Part shown: positions 25,172-32,252 of the stretch, in pieces
Position numbering within the stretch: position 1 is the first letter of the stretch
How the letters are laid out: each line of letters starts with the position of its first letter
Source: Desulfobacteraceae bacterium
GTDB taxonomy: Bacteria; Desulfobacterota; Desulfobacteria; Desulfobacterales; JAABSP01
Length of the DNA: 32,252 nt
Assembly (NCBI GenBank): GCA_011390345.1
Contig: JAABSP010000059.1
Location: 1-32,252 of the forward strand
Direction: 5' to 3'
Translations under genes and position numbers: made by a program
Notes under the pieces: model-generated
What the model was told of the DNA's origin: nothing
Seen by the model: the letters and a program-made list of their open reading frames with translations, nothing else
Databases searched by the model: none

Positions 25172-25198
25172 ATCGGCGCTGATGATTGCAGCGCCGAT
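25172..25198 (+). terminator. Perfect 10-bp hairpin between the acidic protein and the CydA-multihaem gene
   Basis: ATCGGCGCTG pairs with CAGCGCCGAT around a 7-base loop. The following bases are TCATTCAA, not a T run. It lies about 40 bp after one stop codon and 45 bp before the next start, so it could be a weak terminator, an attenuator or an mRNA-stability element. Confidence 0.5.
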
Positions 25199-25243
25199 TC
25201 ATTCAAGAGCCAGATCAAAAGGCAGATCAAGAGGTAGAACCGG

Positions 25244-27949
25244 ATGAACGAACAGTGGCTGCTCCATTACCCGGTATGGGATCTCGATATCTTCGGCGGC
25301 GGTTTTCTCATCGCTCTCATTGCAACCATCCATGTCTATATCGCGCACTTTGCCGTGGGCGGCGGGCTTTTCCTCGTACTGACCGAGATCAAGGCCCGCC
25401 GGGAGAATGACCCGGCCGTCCTCGAGTATACCCGGAAGCACAGCGGCTTCTTTCTGCTGCTGACCATGGTCTTCGGCGCGCTGACCGGCGTCGGGATCTG
25501 GTTTATCATCTCCGTGGTCAGCCCTGCAGCCACCTCTGTTCTGATCCACCGCTTTGTCTTCGGCTGGGCCACGGAGTGGACATTCTTCGTTGCCGAGATC
25601 GCGGCACTCTTCGTCTATTACTACTATTTCAATAAAATGGCCCCAAAGCAGCACATCCGGGTGGGGTGGATCTACTTCACATTTGCCTGGCTGTCGCTCT
25701 TTACGGTCGCCGGCATCATCTCCTGGATGCTCACCCCGGGAGAATGGCTGGAAACCAAGAACTTCTGGCACGGCTTCTTCAACCCCAGCTTCTGGCCCTC
25801 GGTCTTCTTCAGAACATTTATCGCGTTCATGTTCGCGGGCCTTTTCGGCTATATCACCGCGCTTTTCTTAAAAGATGAGAAGACCCGGCAGAAGATGGTC
25901 CGGTACTGCTCCTGGTGGCTCATTCTCCCCCTTCCGCTGCTGCTCATGTCCGGGTGGTGGTATTTCATGACTCTGGATGATCCCATCCGGGCCATGATCC
26001 TGGGCCGCTCTCCGGAGATCCTCCCCTATTTCAAGGCATTTTTGTGGATCTCTCCGCTTCTCTTCATCATAGGCGTGATCATGGCCCTGCGCCTGCCGCT
26101 GATGCTCAAAAGGACAATCGCCTTTGCACTGATCTTCATCGGACTTGCCTATATGGGATCTTTTGAGTGGGTCCGGGAGGCGGGACGGCGGCCCTATATC
26201 ATCTACGGATACGCTTATTCCAACGGGGTCTTGGCCGAGGATATGGCGCAGATGAAAGAGCAGGGAATCCTCAAGTCGGCCCGGTGGACAGAATTCGACG
26301 AGGTGGCCAAAGGAGATCAGATCCGGGCCGGAAAGAGGCTTTACAACTTCATGTGCCTCCCCTGCCACTCGGTCGGCGGCATTATCAACGACATCCTGCC
26401 GGCCACGGAGAATTTCGACCTCTTCGGCATGGAGGCCATGCTCGACGGGATGGGCAAGATCAACGACTATATGCCCCCCTTTCCCGGCAATCGGGCCGAG
26501 CAAAAGGCCCTTGCCGCCTACATCGTCACAGGGCTTCACAAAAAACCGGCAGATCCCTCGATCCAGCCCACAGCGCCGCAGCAGCCGGAACCGATCGAGG
26601 TTCCGCCCTTCTTCGATTCCGACGAATACCTGCTGATGGCGTGGAGCACCAAAGGGATGCACATGCTCACGGACGCGGATGCCCGCCTCTCCCTGTCGCC
26701 GCCCGGAAACGACCTCTATGCCCAGCTCATCCGGCGAGGGGAGCTGCCGGAGCATGTGACGGACCGGGTGAAAATCAGCTACACCCTCGAGCCCGGCTTC
26801 CAAGATCCAGCGGCAAAGGTCGATTTCTGGAAATGGTCCGAACCGCTCACCGGCAAAGAAGTCCAAAAAAATACCGGCCTTTTCGGCAATCAGACCCAAG
26901 GGGAGATGACCTTTGACAATGACCGGTTTGCGTTCCGGGCAAAGGGGATTCCCGCAGTCCCCTACCCTTCCGGCAGCACCGGTAAAAATCTCTTCATCCC
27001 CTACCCAATCGCCACGGTCACGGCAACGGATGCGGAGACGGGCGAGGTTCTCGCGGTCACGAAGACCACCGCTCCGGTATCAACGGAGATGGGCTGCAAA
27101 AGCTGCCACGGCGGAAATTGGCGTGTGGCCGATATCGCGGGTATTTCACAGAAGACCGCAGATGATATCCTCGCGGTCCACGACCGGATGAACGGCACCG
27201 ACCTTTCGGCAAAGGCAGAAAACAACGAGCCGAGAACCTGCCAGCACTGCCACCGGGATGAAAATCTGGAAGAGCGAATGGGAGAGATCGCAGCAGAGGG
27301 AGAAATGGAGCTGCCGATGAACCTGTCGGCCGCGATCCACGGATTTCACGCCAACTACCTCACCGGAAGAGGGGACGATGCCTGCGGCGCCTGCCATCCC
27401 GGATCGCCCGAGACCTATACCGCAGGTTTCCGGGGCATCCACAGGGAGCTGTTCATGGGCTGCACCAACTGCCACGGCGCGATGGAGGATCACGCGCTGA
27501 GCCTTCTTCTGGCGGAAAAGAGTGCCGGAAAGAAGGGCGCGAAAAAGTTGATGGCGCACCTCTCCCCCAGAGGAGCCGATTCAACGGACCGCATCAAGCC
27601 CCGAAAGCCCTGGATCAACGAGCCGGACTGCCTCCACTGCCACGTCGATTTCGCTCCGCCCGAGACCGACATGGCCCCGCTGGATCAGCGAACCGCATCG
27701 ATGGATGACCTATTCCGGTTTCGAACCGATGCGGCCGGAATCATGTGTGCCGGATGCCACGGCAGCCCTCATGCAATCTATCCGGCCTCCAATCAGTTCG
27801 GCGGGGACAGCTTAGGACCCATCCAGTACCAGAAGAATCCCTATCCTATCGGAGCCAACCGGAATTGCCGGGTCTGCCATACCGTGGACATGGAGGAGGA
27901 GATTCATCACCCCAACTCTCTGACCGATTTCCGGAATGTGGTGCAGTAA
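25244..27949 (+). CDS. CydA-like (cytochrome bd-type) membrane module fused to an octahaem cytochrome c
   Basis: This 901-residue protein has two halves. Residues about 15-320 hold some eight to nine membrane helices resembling cytochrome bd subunit I: N-terminal H30 and H35 in IHVYIAHFAVGGG, ATEWTFFVAE near 109-118, and EAGRRPYIIYGY at 312-323, the counterpart of the ExGRQPW signature. Residues 350-901 are periplasmic with eight CXXCH sites, at 371, 618, 666, 714, 740, 796, 835 and 875. The first sits in a class I cytochrome c domain with a likely Met ligand in DYMPPFPG. No CydB gene is adjacent. A likely role is moving electrons between membrane quinol and periplasmic carriers, not reducing oxygen. 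Homologous CydA-haem c fusions are known in the bd superfamily, but this haem count looks unusual. Confidence 0.88.
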   Translation: MNEQWLLHYPVWDLDIFGGGFLIALIATIHVYIAHFAVGGGLFLVLTEIKARRENDPAVLEYTRKHSGFFLLLTMVFGALTGVGIWFIISVVSPAATSVLIHRFVFGWATEWTFFVAEIAALFVYYYYFNKMAPKQHIRVGWIYFTFAWLSLFTVAGIISWMLTPGEWLETKNFWHGFFNPSFWPSVFFRTFIAFMFAGLFGYITALFLKDEKTRQKMVRYCSWWLILPLPLLLMSGWWYFMTLDDPIRAMILGRSPEILPYFKAFLWISPLLFIIGVIMALRLPLMLKRTIAFALIFIGLAYMGSFEWVREAGRRPYIIYGYAYSNGVLAEDMAQMKEQGILKSARWTEFDEVAKGDQIRAGKRLYNFMCLPCHSVGGIINDILPATENFDLFGMEAMLDGMGKINDYMPPFPGNRAEQKALAAYIVTGLHKKPADPSIQPTAPQQPEPIEVPPFFDSDEYLLMAWSTKGMHMLTDADARLSLSPPGNDLYAQLIRRGELPEHVTDRVKISYTLEPGFQDPAAKVDFWKWSEPLTGKEVQKNTGLFGNQTQGEMTFDNDRFAFRAKGIPAVPYPSGSTGKNLFIPYPIATVTATDAETGEVLAVTKTTAPVSTEMGCKSCHGGNWRVADIAGISQKTADDILAVHDRMNGTDLSAKAENNEPRTCQHCHRDENLEERMGEIAAEGEMELPMNLSAAIHGFHANYLTGRGDDACGACHPGSPETYTAGFRGIHRELFMGCTNCHGAMEDHALSLLLAEKSAGKKGAKKLMAHLSPRGADSTDRIKPRKPWINEPDCLHCHVDFAPPETDMAPLDQRTASMDDLFRFRTDAAGIMCAGCHGSPHAIYPASNQFGGDSLGPIQYQKNPYPIGANRNCRVCHTVDMEEEIHHPNSLTDFRNVVQ

Positions 27950-27958
27950 AGGGAAAGC

Positions 27959-27977
27959 CGCGGCCTTTGAAGCCGCG
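27959..27977. terminator. Short hairpin between convergent genes
   Basis: CGCGGC and GCCGCG form a 6-bp stem around CTTTGAA, 9 bp after the cytochrome stop codon and about 30 bp from the protease stop. No T run is present. It is the only terminator candidate in this 60-bp gap. Confidence 0.35.
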
Positions 27978-27985
27978 CCGGCACC

Positions 27986-28013
27986 ATCTGAAAGACTATA
28001 TCTGAAAGACTAG
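27986..28013. repeat. 14-bp tandem duplication at the protease stop codon
   Basis: ATCTGAAAGACTAT is followed directly by ATCTGAAAGACTAG. The second copy supplies the TAG stop (minus strand, 28012-28010) of the trypsin-like gene. Confidence 0.75.
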
Positions 28014-29185
28014 GGCTTTCGAACCCCGGAGATCGTCTGCAGAATCCCGACCGCATCTCCGGCATCGATCTTTCCGTTTCGGGTGAAATCCCCGGCCGGC
28101 GGAATGTTCATTTGGCTGCTCAGATCGATCTGATCGCCGGAGCGGAAAAGGCTGATCTGTTTTGTAACCGTTATCAGCCCCGGAGCTTCGATCCGAATCG
28201 TATAGCTGCCCGGCGGAACATCCAGGGAAAAATTGCCGGCCGCATCGCTATAAGTCGTATCTCCGGTTTCCTGAACCGTAATCCTCGCATTGGCCACTCC
28301 CAAGCCCTCATGTCCGGCGAAGGCTGTGGTCAACTGTCCCCACAGGGCATCTTCTTTCATCAAAGAGGATTTGATGAAATCGACAAAATGGCCTGCCCGG
28401 GTATAGACGCCATAGAGATCAGGCAATGCACACCCCTCTCCCCAACTGACCATCCCGGCCAGTTTCCAGGAATCGCCTTCCCACAGAATCAGCGGCCCTC
28501 CGCTGTCTCCCACACAGGCATCCTTTCCGCCCTCGGGATATCCTGCGCAGACCATGGAATCGAAAATGGGATCATGGTAATAGAAGCTGTTATAGGTGTT
28601 GAAGGCTTCGTTGCAGGTCTCATTTGACACAACGGGCAGGGAGAGCTGTTGAAGCGTACTCGGATAGCTGTCCCGATCCGGATCGGTACTTCCCCAGCCC
28701 ATGGTGATGCCCGTCCTTCCGCTCAGAACCGCATCCGGAGAGATCAGGGGAAGAATTTGGGTGGAAACATCGGATTCCAGCTCCAGCAGCGCAATATCGG
28801 CATTGAGGGTATCAGGATCGTAATCCGGATGCATCATGACCTTTTTGACGCGGATCCGCTCTCCCGCATCGTTTTGAAGATCATGCACCCCGACCACCAC
28901 ATCGATGTCGCCAGCGGTTCTGTTCTCCGCACAATGTCCGGCCGTCACCACCCAGCCGGAATTGATCAGCGATCCGCCGCAGTAGTGGCCATAATAGATA
29001 TCCGACTGGCTGGCCCGGACCAGGGAGACCATCCAGGGCCATGCACCGGGCTCGGCCTCTGTACCCCCGATGATTCTCGGGCTGATTTGCGCGGATACCA
29101 CCGATACCGCACCGGGAATGATCAATAGAAGTAACAATCCGCAAAGGATTGACCATATAAGCATCTGTTTACAAATTGATTTCAT
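28010..29185 (-). CDS. Secreted trypsin-like serine protease with a beta-sandwich and a dockerin-like C-terminus
   Basis: The ATG at 29185 has AAGGAG upstream and gives 391 residues. A signal peptide covers about 1-33. A short propeptide ends in SPR, followed by the mature S1 start IIGG at 38. The triad is H84 (TAGHC), D130 (NADIALLEL) and S228 (GDSGGP). D222 in KDACVGDSGGP occupies the S1-pocket position of trypsin, predicting cleavage after Arg or Lys. Residues about 295-345 resemble a carboxypeptidase-regulatory-like beta-sandwich (YSDAAGNFSLDVPPGSYTI). The tail GDFTRNGKIDAGDAVGIL is a calcium-loop, dockerin-like half repeat. S1 trypsins are uncommon in anaerobic bacteria but recur in Desulfobacterota and Vibrio-like genomes. 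Confidence 0.9.
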   Translation of the reverse strand: MKSICKQMLIWSILCGLLLLLIIPGAVSVVSAQISPRIIGGTEAEPGAWPWMVSLVRASQSDIYYGHYCGGSLINSGWVVTAGHCAENRTAGDIDVVVGVHDLQNDAGERIRVKKVMMHPDYDPDTLNADIALLELESDVSTQILPLISPDAVLSGRTGITMGWGSTDPDRDSYPSTLQQLSLPVVSNETCNEAFNTYNSFYYHDPIFDSMVCAGYPEGGKDACVGDSGGPLILWEGDSWKLAGMVSWGEGCALPDLYGVYTRAGHFVDFIKSSLMKEDALWGQLTTAFAGHEGLGVANARITVQETGDTTYSDAAGNFSLDVPPGSYTIRIEAPGLITVTKQISLFRSGDQIDLSSQMNIPPAGDFTRNGKIDAGDAVGILQTISGVRKP

Positions 29186-29624
29186 GCGGTAACTCCTTGA
29201 TTGATTCAAAATCCTTCTCATCGAAACAGGCTTTTGGAGATTTCCTTTTTTCGATGGCGTTACTTTACATATACACGATTCTTCCGAAAAGAGACAGAAA
29301 TAGAGGAAGTATAATCATTCCTTCGACCTTTTGCCGCCGGTTTTTTAAAAACAGATATCGCCTGGCATCTCATATTGTGCCGTCACTCTCCTCTCTCAAG
29401 AGATTGGCGCCCTGAGCCTGGAGTTGTCCCGTCCTTAGAGAAGATCATTTGAAAGGGCTTGAGCCGATATCGAAAATGGGTTACAAGATTACAAGAAGAA
29501 GGATCTGTAAAAATCGGATGCGGGGACGAAAGAAGTCTTTCACTGTTGGAGCGGGAGGCCCGGAGGCAGAGGTATTCAGAGCCAAGGCAGCGAGGCATTT
29601 GAAGAAGATGGGGGTGAATTTGGG
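29186..29624. other. Intergenic region without a recognised gene
   Basis: No supported gene lies here. It contains GGAGATTTCCTTTTTTCGAT at 29236-29255, nearly identical to a sequence upstream of the ADP-ribosylglycohydrolase gene. A perfect TATAAT occurs at 29310-29315 on the plus strand without a good -35 box. The part from about 29540 to 29620 is purine-rich (GGCCCGGAGGCAGAGG-like) and resembles decayed repeat DNA; no intact frame is present. Confidence 0.5.
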
Positions 29625-30677
29625 ATGAATGAAAAAACCGAAAAGCTGCCCGATGATTATCCGGAATGGCTGAAACAGTTGAAGAGCCACATCAGTTCAG
29701 CAAAGACCAGATCCATCCGTTCTTTGAATCAGGATTTGATCCGTCTGTATTATCGGATCGGCGCGGAGATTCTGGATCGCAGGCGTCGGCAGGACTGGGG
29801 AACGAACGTCATCGGGCGTCTGGCGTCCGATCTGCGGGAAGCCTTTCCCGAAATGAGGGGGTTTTCCACGACCAATCTCAAATATATGCGCTCTTTTGCC
29901 GAGAATTGTCCCCATATGAAAATAGGTCAGCAGCCTGCTGACCAATTGCCCTGGTTCCACATTATCTGTCTGCTGACAAGGGTATCGGACCCGGTTGCAC
30001 GGGAGTGGTATGCGACTCGGGCGATCGAGGAGGGCTGGTCCCGGAGTACTCTGGAAGTTCAGATCAGGAATCAGCTTTATCTGCGACAGGGCGGAGCCGT
30101 CACGAACTTTGCCCGGCGGCTGCCGGAGCCGAACGGCCAACTGGCGCATCAGGCTTTGAAAGATCCCTATATTTTCGATTTTCTCGGCCTTGGCGATGAG
30201 GCGATGGAGCGGGAGATCGAGAATGCTCTGATCCGGCACATCACCCATTTTCTGCTGGAACTGGGGGCAGGGTTTGCATTCTTGGGGAGGCAGTACCGGC
30301 TGGAAGTTGGGGGTGATGAATTCTTTATCGACCTGCTCTTCTATCATACCCGGCTGAAGCGGTATGTGGTGATCGAACTCAAGGCAACGGCCTTCAAGCC
30401 GGAGCATGCGGGGCAGCTCAACTTTTACCTTTCCGCGGTGGATGCGCAGGTCAAAGCGCCCGATGATCAGCCGACCATCGGCCTGCTGCTGTGCAAGACC
30501 CGGAATCGGATTGTTGCCGAATATGCCCTTTCCGGTATCGACAAGCCCATCGGGGTGGCGGAATATCAACTGGTTCGATCTCTGCCGGAGCATTTGGATA
30601 CCAATCTGCCGAGCATCGAGGAACTGGAGAACGAGCTTTCTGCGAATCTGCCGGAGGGGGAGGATGAAGATGAGTAG
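29625..30677 (+). CDS. YhcG-family PD-(D/E)XK nuclease (DUF1016)
   Basis: This 350-residue protein has the two-domain layout of the YhcG family. The N-terminal DUF1016 domain (about 12-150) contains LYYRIGAEIL and GFSTTNLKYMRSF. A C-terminal PD-(D/E)XK nuclease domain (about 170-320) has catalytic residues D236 (FFIDLLFYH), E251 and K253 (VIELK), with QLNFYLSAVD following. The nuclease appears intact. The family is widespread, often lies near restriction or toxin-antitoxin genes and moves horizontally; its cellular role is poorly defined. Here it stands alone before a truncated antitoxin, in a stretch with no metabolic link to its neighbours, which hints at acquisition. The C-terminus is acidic (PEGEDEDE). 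Confidence 0.92.
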   Translation: MNEKTEKLPDDYPEWLKQLKSHISSAKTRSIRSLNQDLIRLYYRIGAEILDRRRRQDWGTNVIGRLASDLREAFPEMRGFSTTNLKYMRSFAENCPHMKIGQQPADQLPWFHIICLLTRVSDPVAREWYATRAIEEGWSRSTLEVQIRNQLYLRQGGAVTNFARRLPEPNGQLAHQALKDPYIFDFLGLGDEAMEREIENALIRHITHFLLELGAGFAFLGRQYRLEVGGDEFFIDLLFYHTRLKRYVVIELKATAFKPEHAGQLNFYLSAVDAQVKAPDDQPTIGLLLCKTRNRIVAEYALSGIDKPIGVAEYQLVRSLPEHLDTNLPSIEELENELSANLPEGEDEDE

Positions 30678-30744
30678 CGGAGCGGTATGGATCTGGTGGA
30701 TCAATCAAGCCAGATAAAAATTAAGGGTTGAGGAATTCGAAGCC

Positions 30745-30876
30745 ATGACGCAAATCGTTTTAGAAATCGGACATAATGCTATGTCAGCCTTACGCAAAGG
30801 ACCTGCTGAACTGGCTGAAGAGATCAAAACGGCAGCAGTTGTTCAGTGGTATACGGAATCGGCCTTTTTCTATTGA
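30745..30876 (+). pseudogene. Truncated UPF0175-family antitoxin remnant
   Basis: A 43-codon frame reads MTQIVLEIGHNAMSALRKGP, then AELAEEIKTAAVVQWYTESA, and stops. This matches the N-terminal half of UPF0175 proteins (about 80-90 residues), which share the pattern up to the KWY segment and then continue with a helix-turn-helix-like half that is missing here. No frame downstream restores it. GAGG lies 11 bp before the ATG. It lies about 70 bp after the nuclease gene. Most likely it is a decayed antitoxin; a functional short form cannot be excluded. Confidence 0.6.
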
Positions 30877-30973
30877 TTCATTCCCTGAATTATCCTATAA
30901 ATATTAGGAAGCAGGCAAGGGCCAAGGTACAGCCATAAACCCTGAAGAATAGCATCATATGGGAATATCGCAG

Positions 30974-32252
30974 ATGAAAACAGCCGCTCTCTCTTTTTTT
31001 TCAACACTTTGTATATTCCTCCTTCTCTTTTCCGGATGTATGTCAAAGCCGGACTACTCCTACGAATCGGTGCAGCGGGAGTATGCCGATACCCTCTGCA
31101 GAATCGCGCCCCTTGGGGAAAAAGATGCGGCAGTTGATACCTACATCATCAGGGGCCCCATCTCCCTTGCAAAGGCCATCGAGATCGCGCTTTCAAACAA
31201 TCCGGACAACCTGATGGCCGCGGCCCGGATCGAGCAGGCCGAGGCCGATATCGAGGCCGCGAATGCCTCGTTCTATCCGGGGCTCTCCTTTTTTACGGAA
31301 TACACCAAAGGGGATGCACCTTCGGCCTATCTCTTCAAGAAGATCGACCAGCGGGCACTTCCGCCGAATCTGAATTTCAACGATCCTGGAAAGTTTCAAA
31401 ACTTTGAATCGGGCGTTACTGCCCGGTACAACCTCTACAACGGGGGCCGGGATATTCTCCGTCGAAAAATGGCCGAGACAGGACTGACCGTCTCCCAACT
31501 GGATCGGCAATCGGTAGAGAACGCACTGGTGGCCTCGGTCATCTCGGCCTATTATAACACTTTGGCCGCGCAGGCATTCATCAAGATCGCGCAGGATTCC
31601 ATCACCACCGTGGATGCCCAGCTCCGGGTGATGCGGGTGCGCTTCGATGCCGGGGGCGCGCTGAAATCGGATCTCCTCTCCCTGGAAGTCCGCCTCGCGC
31701 AGGCAAAGGAGGAGGCCGTCAATAGCCGGAATCAGTGGCAGACCTCCCTGGCCGGGCTCGCCAACATCCTCGGCGCAAATCCGGAGCCGCGCCTCCGTCT
31801 GAAGGGAAGGCCCGATATCAAAGTTCCGATTCCCGAACATTACCTCGGCGGCGTGGCCTATGCCGTCATTCACCGGCCCGATCTGGAAAAGATCCGAAAA
31901 GAGGTTGTCCGCACCCGGATGTCCGTGGATATGGCCCGGGCCGGATACCTTCCCAAGGTCGATCTTCAGGGAAAATATTACCTGGATGACGAGGACATGG
32001 CCTATGAGCTGGACCGGGACAACTGGACCGTGGGCATGGTCTTCAACTGGGAGATCTTTACCGGGTTTTCCAGATCCGCACAGGTGAAAAAGTCCGAGGC
32101 CATGCTCGAAGAGATGCTCTCTGCGGACCGGAAGACGGCGCTTGGGGTCAAGCTCGATGTGAAAAGCGCCTATCTCAATCTGGAGGCGGCACAGGCGCGG
32201 CTTGCAGTGGCGCAAAAGAGCACGGTCGCGGCCGAGGAGTCCCTGGATCTGG
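30974..32252 (+). CDS. TolC-family outer-membrane efflux lipoprotein (3' end outside window)
   Basis: The frame opens at ATG 30974 and stays open to the window end (426 codons). The N-terminus is a lipoprotein signal, MKTAALSFFSTLCIFLLLFS then GC, with the lipobox LFSGC. The rest shows the TolC/OEP repeat pattern. SLAKAIEIALSNNPDNLMAA starts the first repeat, YNLYNGGR is the typical strand before a helix, and LRVMRVRFDAGGALKSDLLS forms the long coiled-coil helix. A second repeat starts near AYAVIHRPDLEKIRKE, followed by FNWEIFTGFSRSAQVKKSEA. TolC proteins form trimeric outer-membrane exit ducts. The inner-membrane and adaptor partners would be expected downstream, outside the window. Confidence 0.92.
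   Translation, partial: MKTAALSFFSTLCIFLLLFSGCMSKPDYSYESVQREYADTLCRIAPLGEKDAAVDTYIIRGPISLAKAIEIALSNNPDNLMAAARIEQAEADIEAANASFYPGLSFFTEYTKGDAPSAYLFKKIDQRALPPNLNFNDPGKFQNFESGVTARYNLYNGGRDILRRKMAETGLTVSQLDRQSVENALVASVISAYYNTLAAQAFIKIAQDSITTVDAQLRVMRVRFDAGGALKSDLLSLEVRLAQAKEEAVNSRNQWQTSLAGLANILGANPEPRLRLKGRPDIKVPIPEHYLGGVAYAVIHRPDLEKIRKEVVRTRMSVDMARAGYLPKVDLQGKYYLDDEDMAYELDRDNWTVGMVFNWEIFTGFSRSAQVKKSEAMLEEMLSADRKTALGVKLDVKSAYLNLEAAQARLAVAQKSTVAAEESLDL

Noticed and set aside
29383-29598. Minus-strand 71-codon frame upstream of the YhcG nuclease
   Set aside because: No ribosome site, no motif, and it overlaps purine-rich repeat-like DNA; not supportable as a gene.
31193-32215. Minus-strand frame of 340 codons near the window end
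   Set aside because: The plus strand encodes a TolC-family lipoprotein with a lipobox and OEP repeats, open to the window end; the minus frame is antisense noise.

Overview
The window looks like a chromosomal segment of a GC-rich, anaerobic, fatty-acid-oxidising bacterium, most probably a sulfate-reducing or syntrophic member of the Desulfobacterota. The placement is inference from gene content: a fused B12-dependent isobutyryl-CoA mutase, beta-oxidation enzymes, three separate acyl-CoA synthetases, rubrerythrin, a multiheme cytochrome c fused to a cytochrome bd-type membrane module, and Thr-rich secreted proteins. No rRNA, tRNA, CRISPR array or intact insertion sequence was seen.

Layout. 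(1) 1-5385, minus strand: a short-chain acyl-CoA operon. It holds a TetR-type regulator, icmF (isobutyryl-CoA mutase), a thiolase and the first codons of a 3-hydroxyacyl-CoA dehydrogenase. A palindrome at 5544-5563 is the likely operator. (2) 5857-13137, plus strand: a cNMP/CBS/DUF294 signalling protein, a medium-chain-type acyl-CoA synthetase, a small membrane protein, a sodium:solute symporter and a second acyl-CoA synthetase. This reads as an uptake and activation cassette for a carboxylic acid. (3) 13229-14239 is an HD-GYP protein. It converges on a two-gene minus-strand unit (14252-15498) of unknown function and on a secreted Thr-rich DNase-I-fold protein (15685-17127). (4) 17491-19101 is a third acyl-CoA synthetase. 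Sites resembling the 5544 operator lie upstream of it, which suggests control by the same TetR protein. (5) 19324-22900 is an NfeD / NfeD-short / flotillin (FloA) / small membrane protein operon. (6) 22990-24617 has an ADP-ribosylglycohydrolase and a divergent rubrerythrin. (7) 24687-27949 has a secreted acidic protein followed by a 901-residue fusion of a CydA-like quinol module with eight CXXCH haem sites and no CydB gene beside it. (8) 28010-29185 is a secreted trypsin with a dockerin-like tail. (9) 29625-30876 is a YhcG-type PD-(D/E)XK nuclease and a truncated UPF0175 antitoxin. (10) From 30974 a TolC-family lipoprotein runs off the window end.

How the parts fit. The symporter and three ligases would import and activate short- to medium-chain acids. 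IcmF would interconvert isobutyryl-CoA and butyryl-CoA, and the thiolase and dehydrogenase would complete beta-oxidation. The CydA-multiheme protein is a candidate outlet for quinol electrons to a periplasmic carrier, though that role is inferred.

The points most worth a second look are the CydA-octahaem fusion, the shared operator sequences, a dispersed family of 9-bp phased GTCC/GGAC repeats that also runs through a coding region, and the secreted DNase-fold protein whose catalytic GDFN motif is lost.
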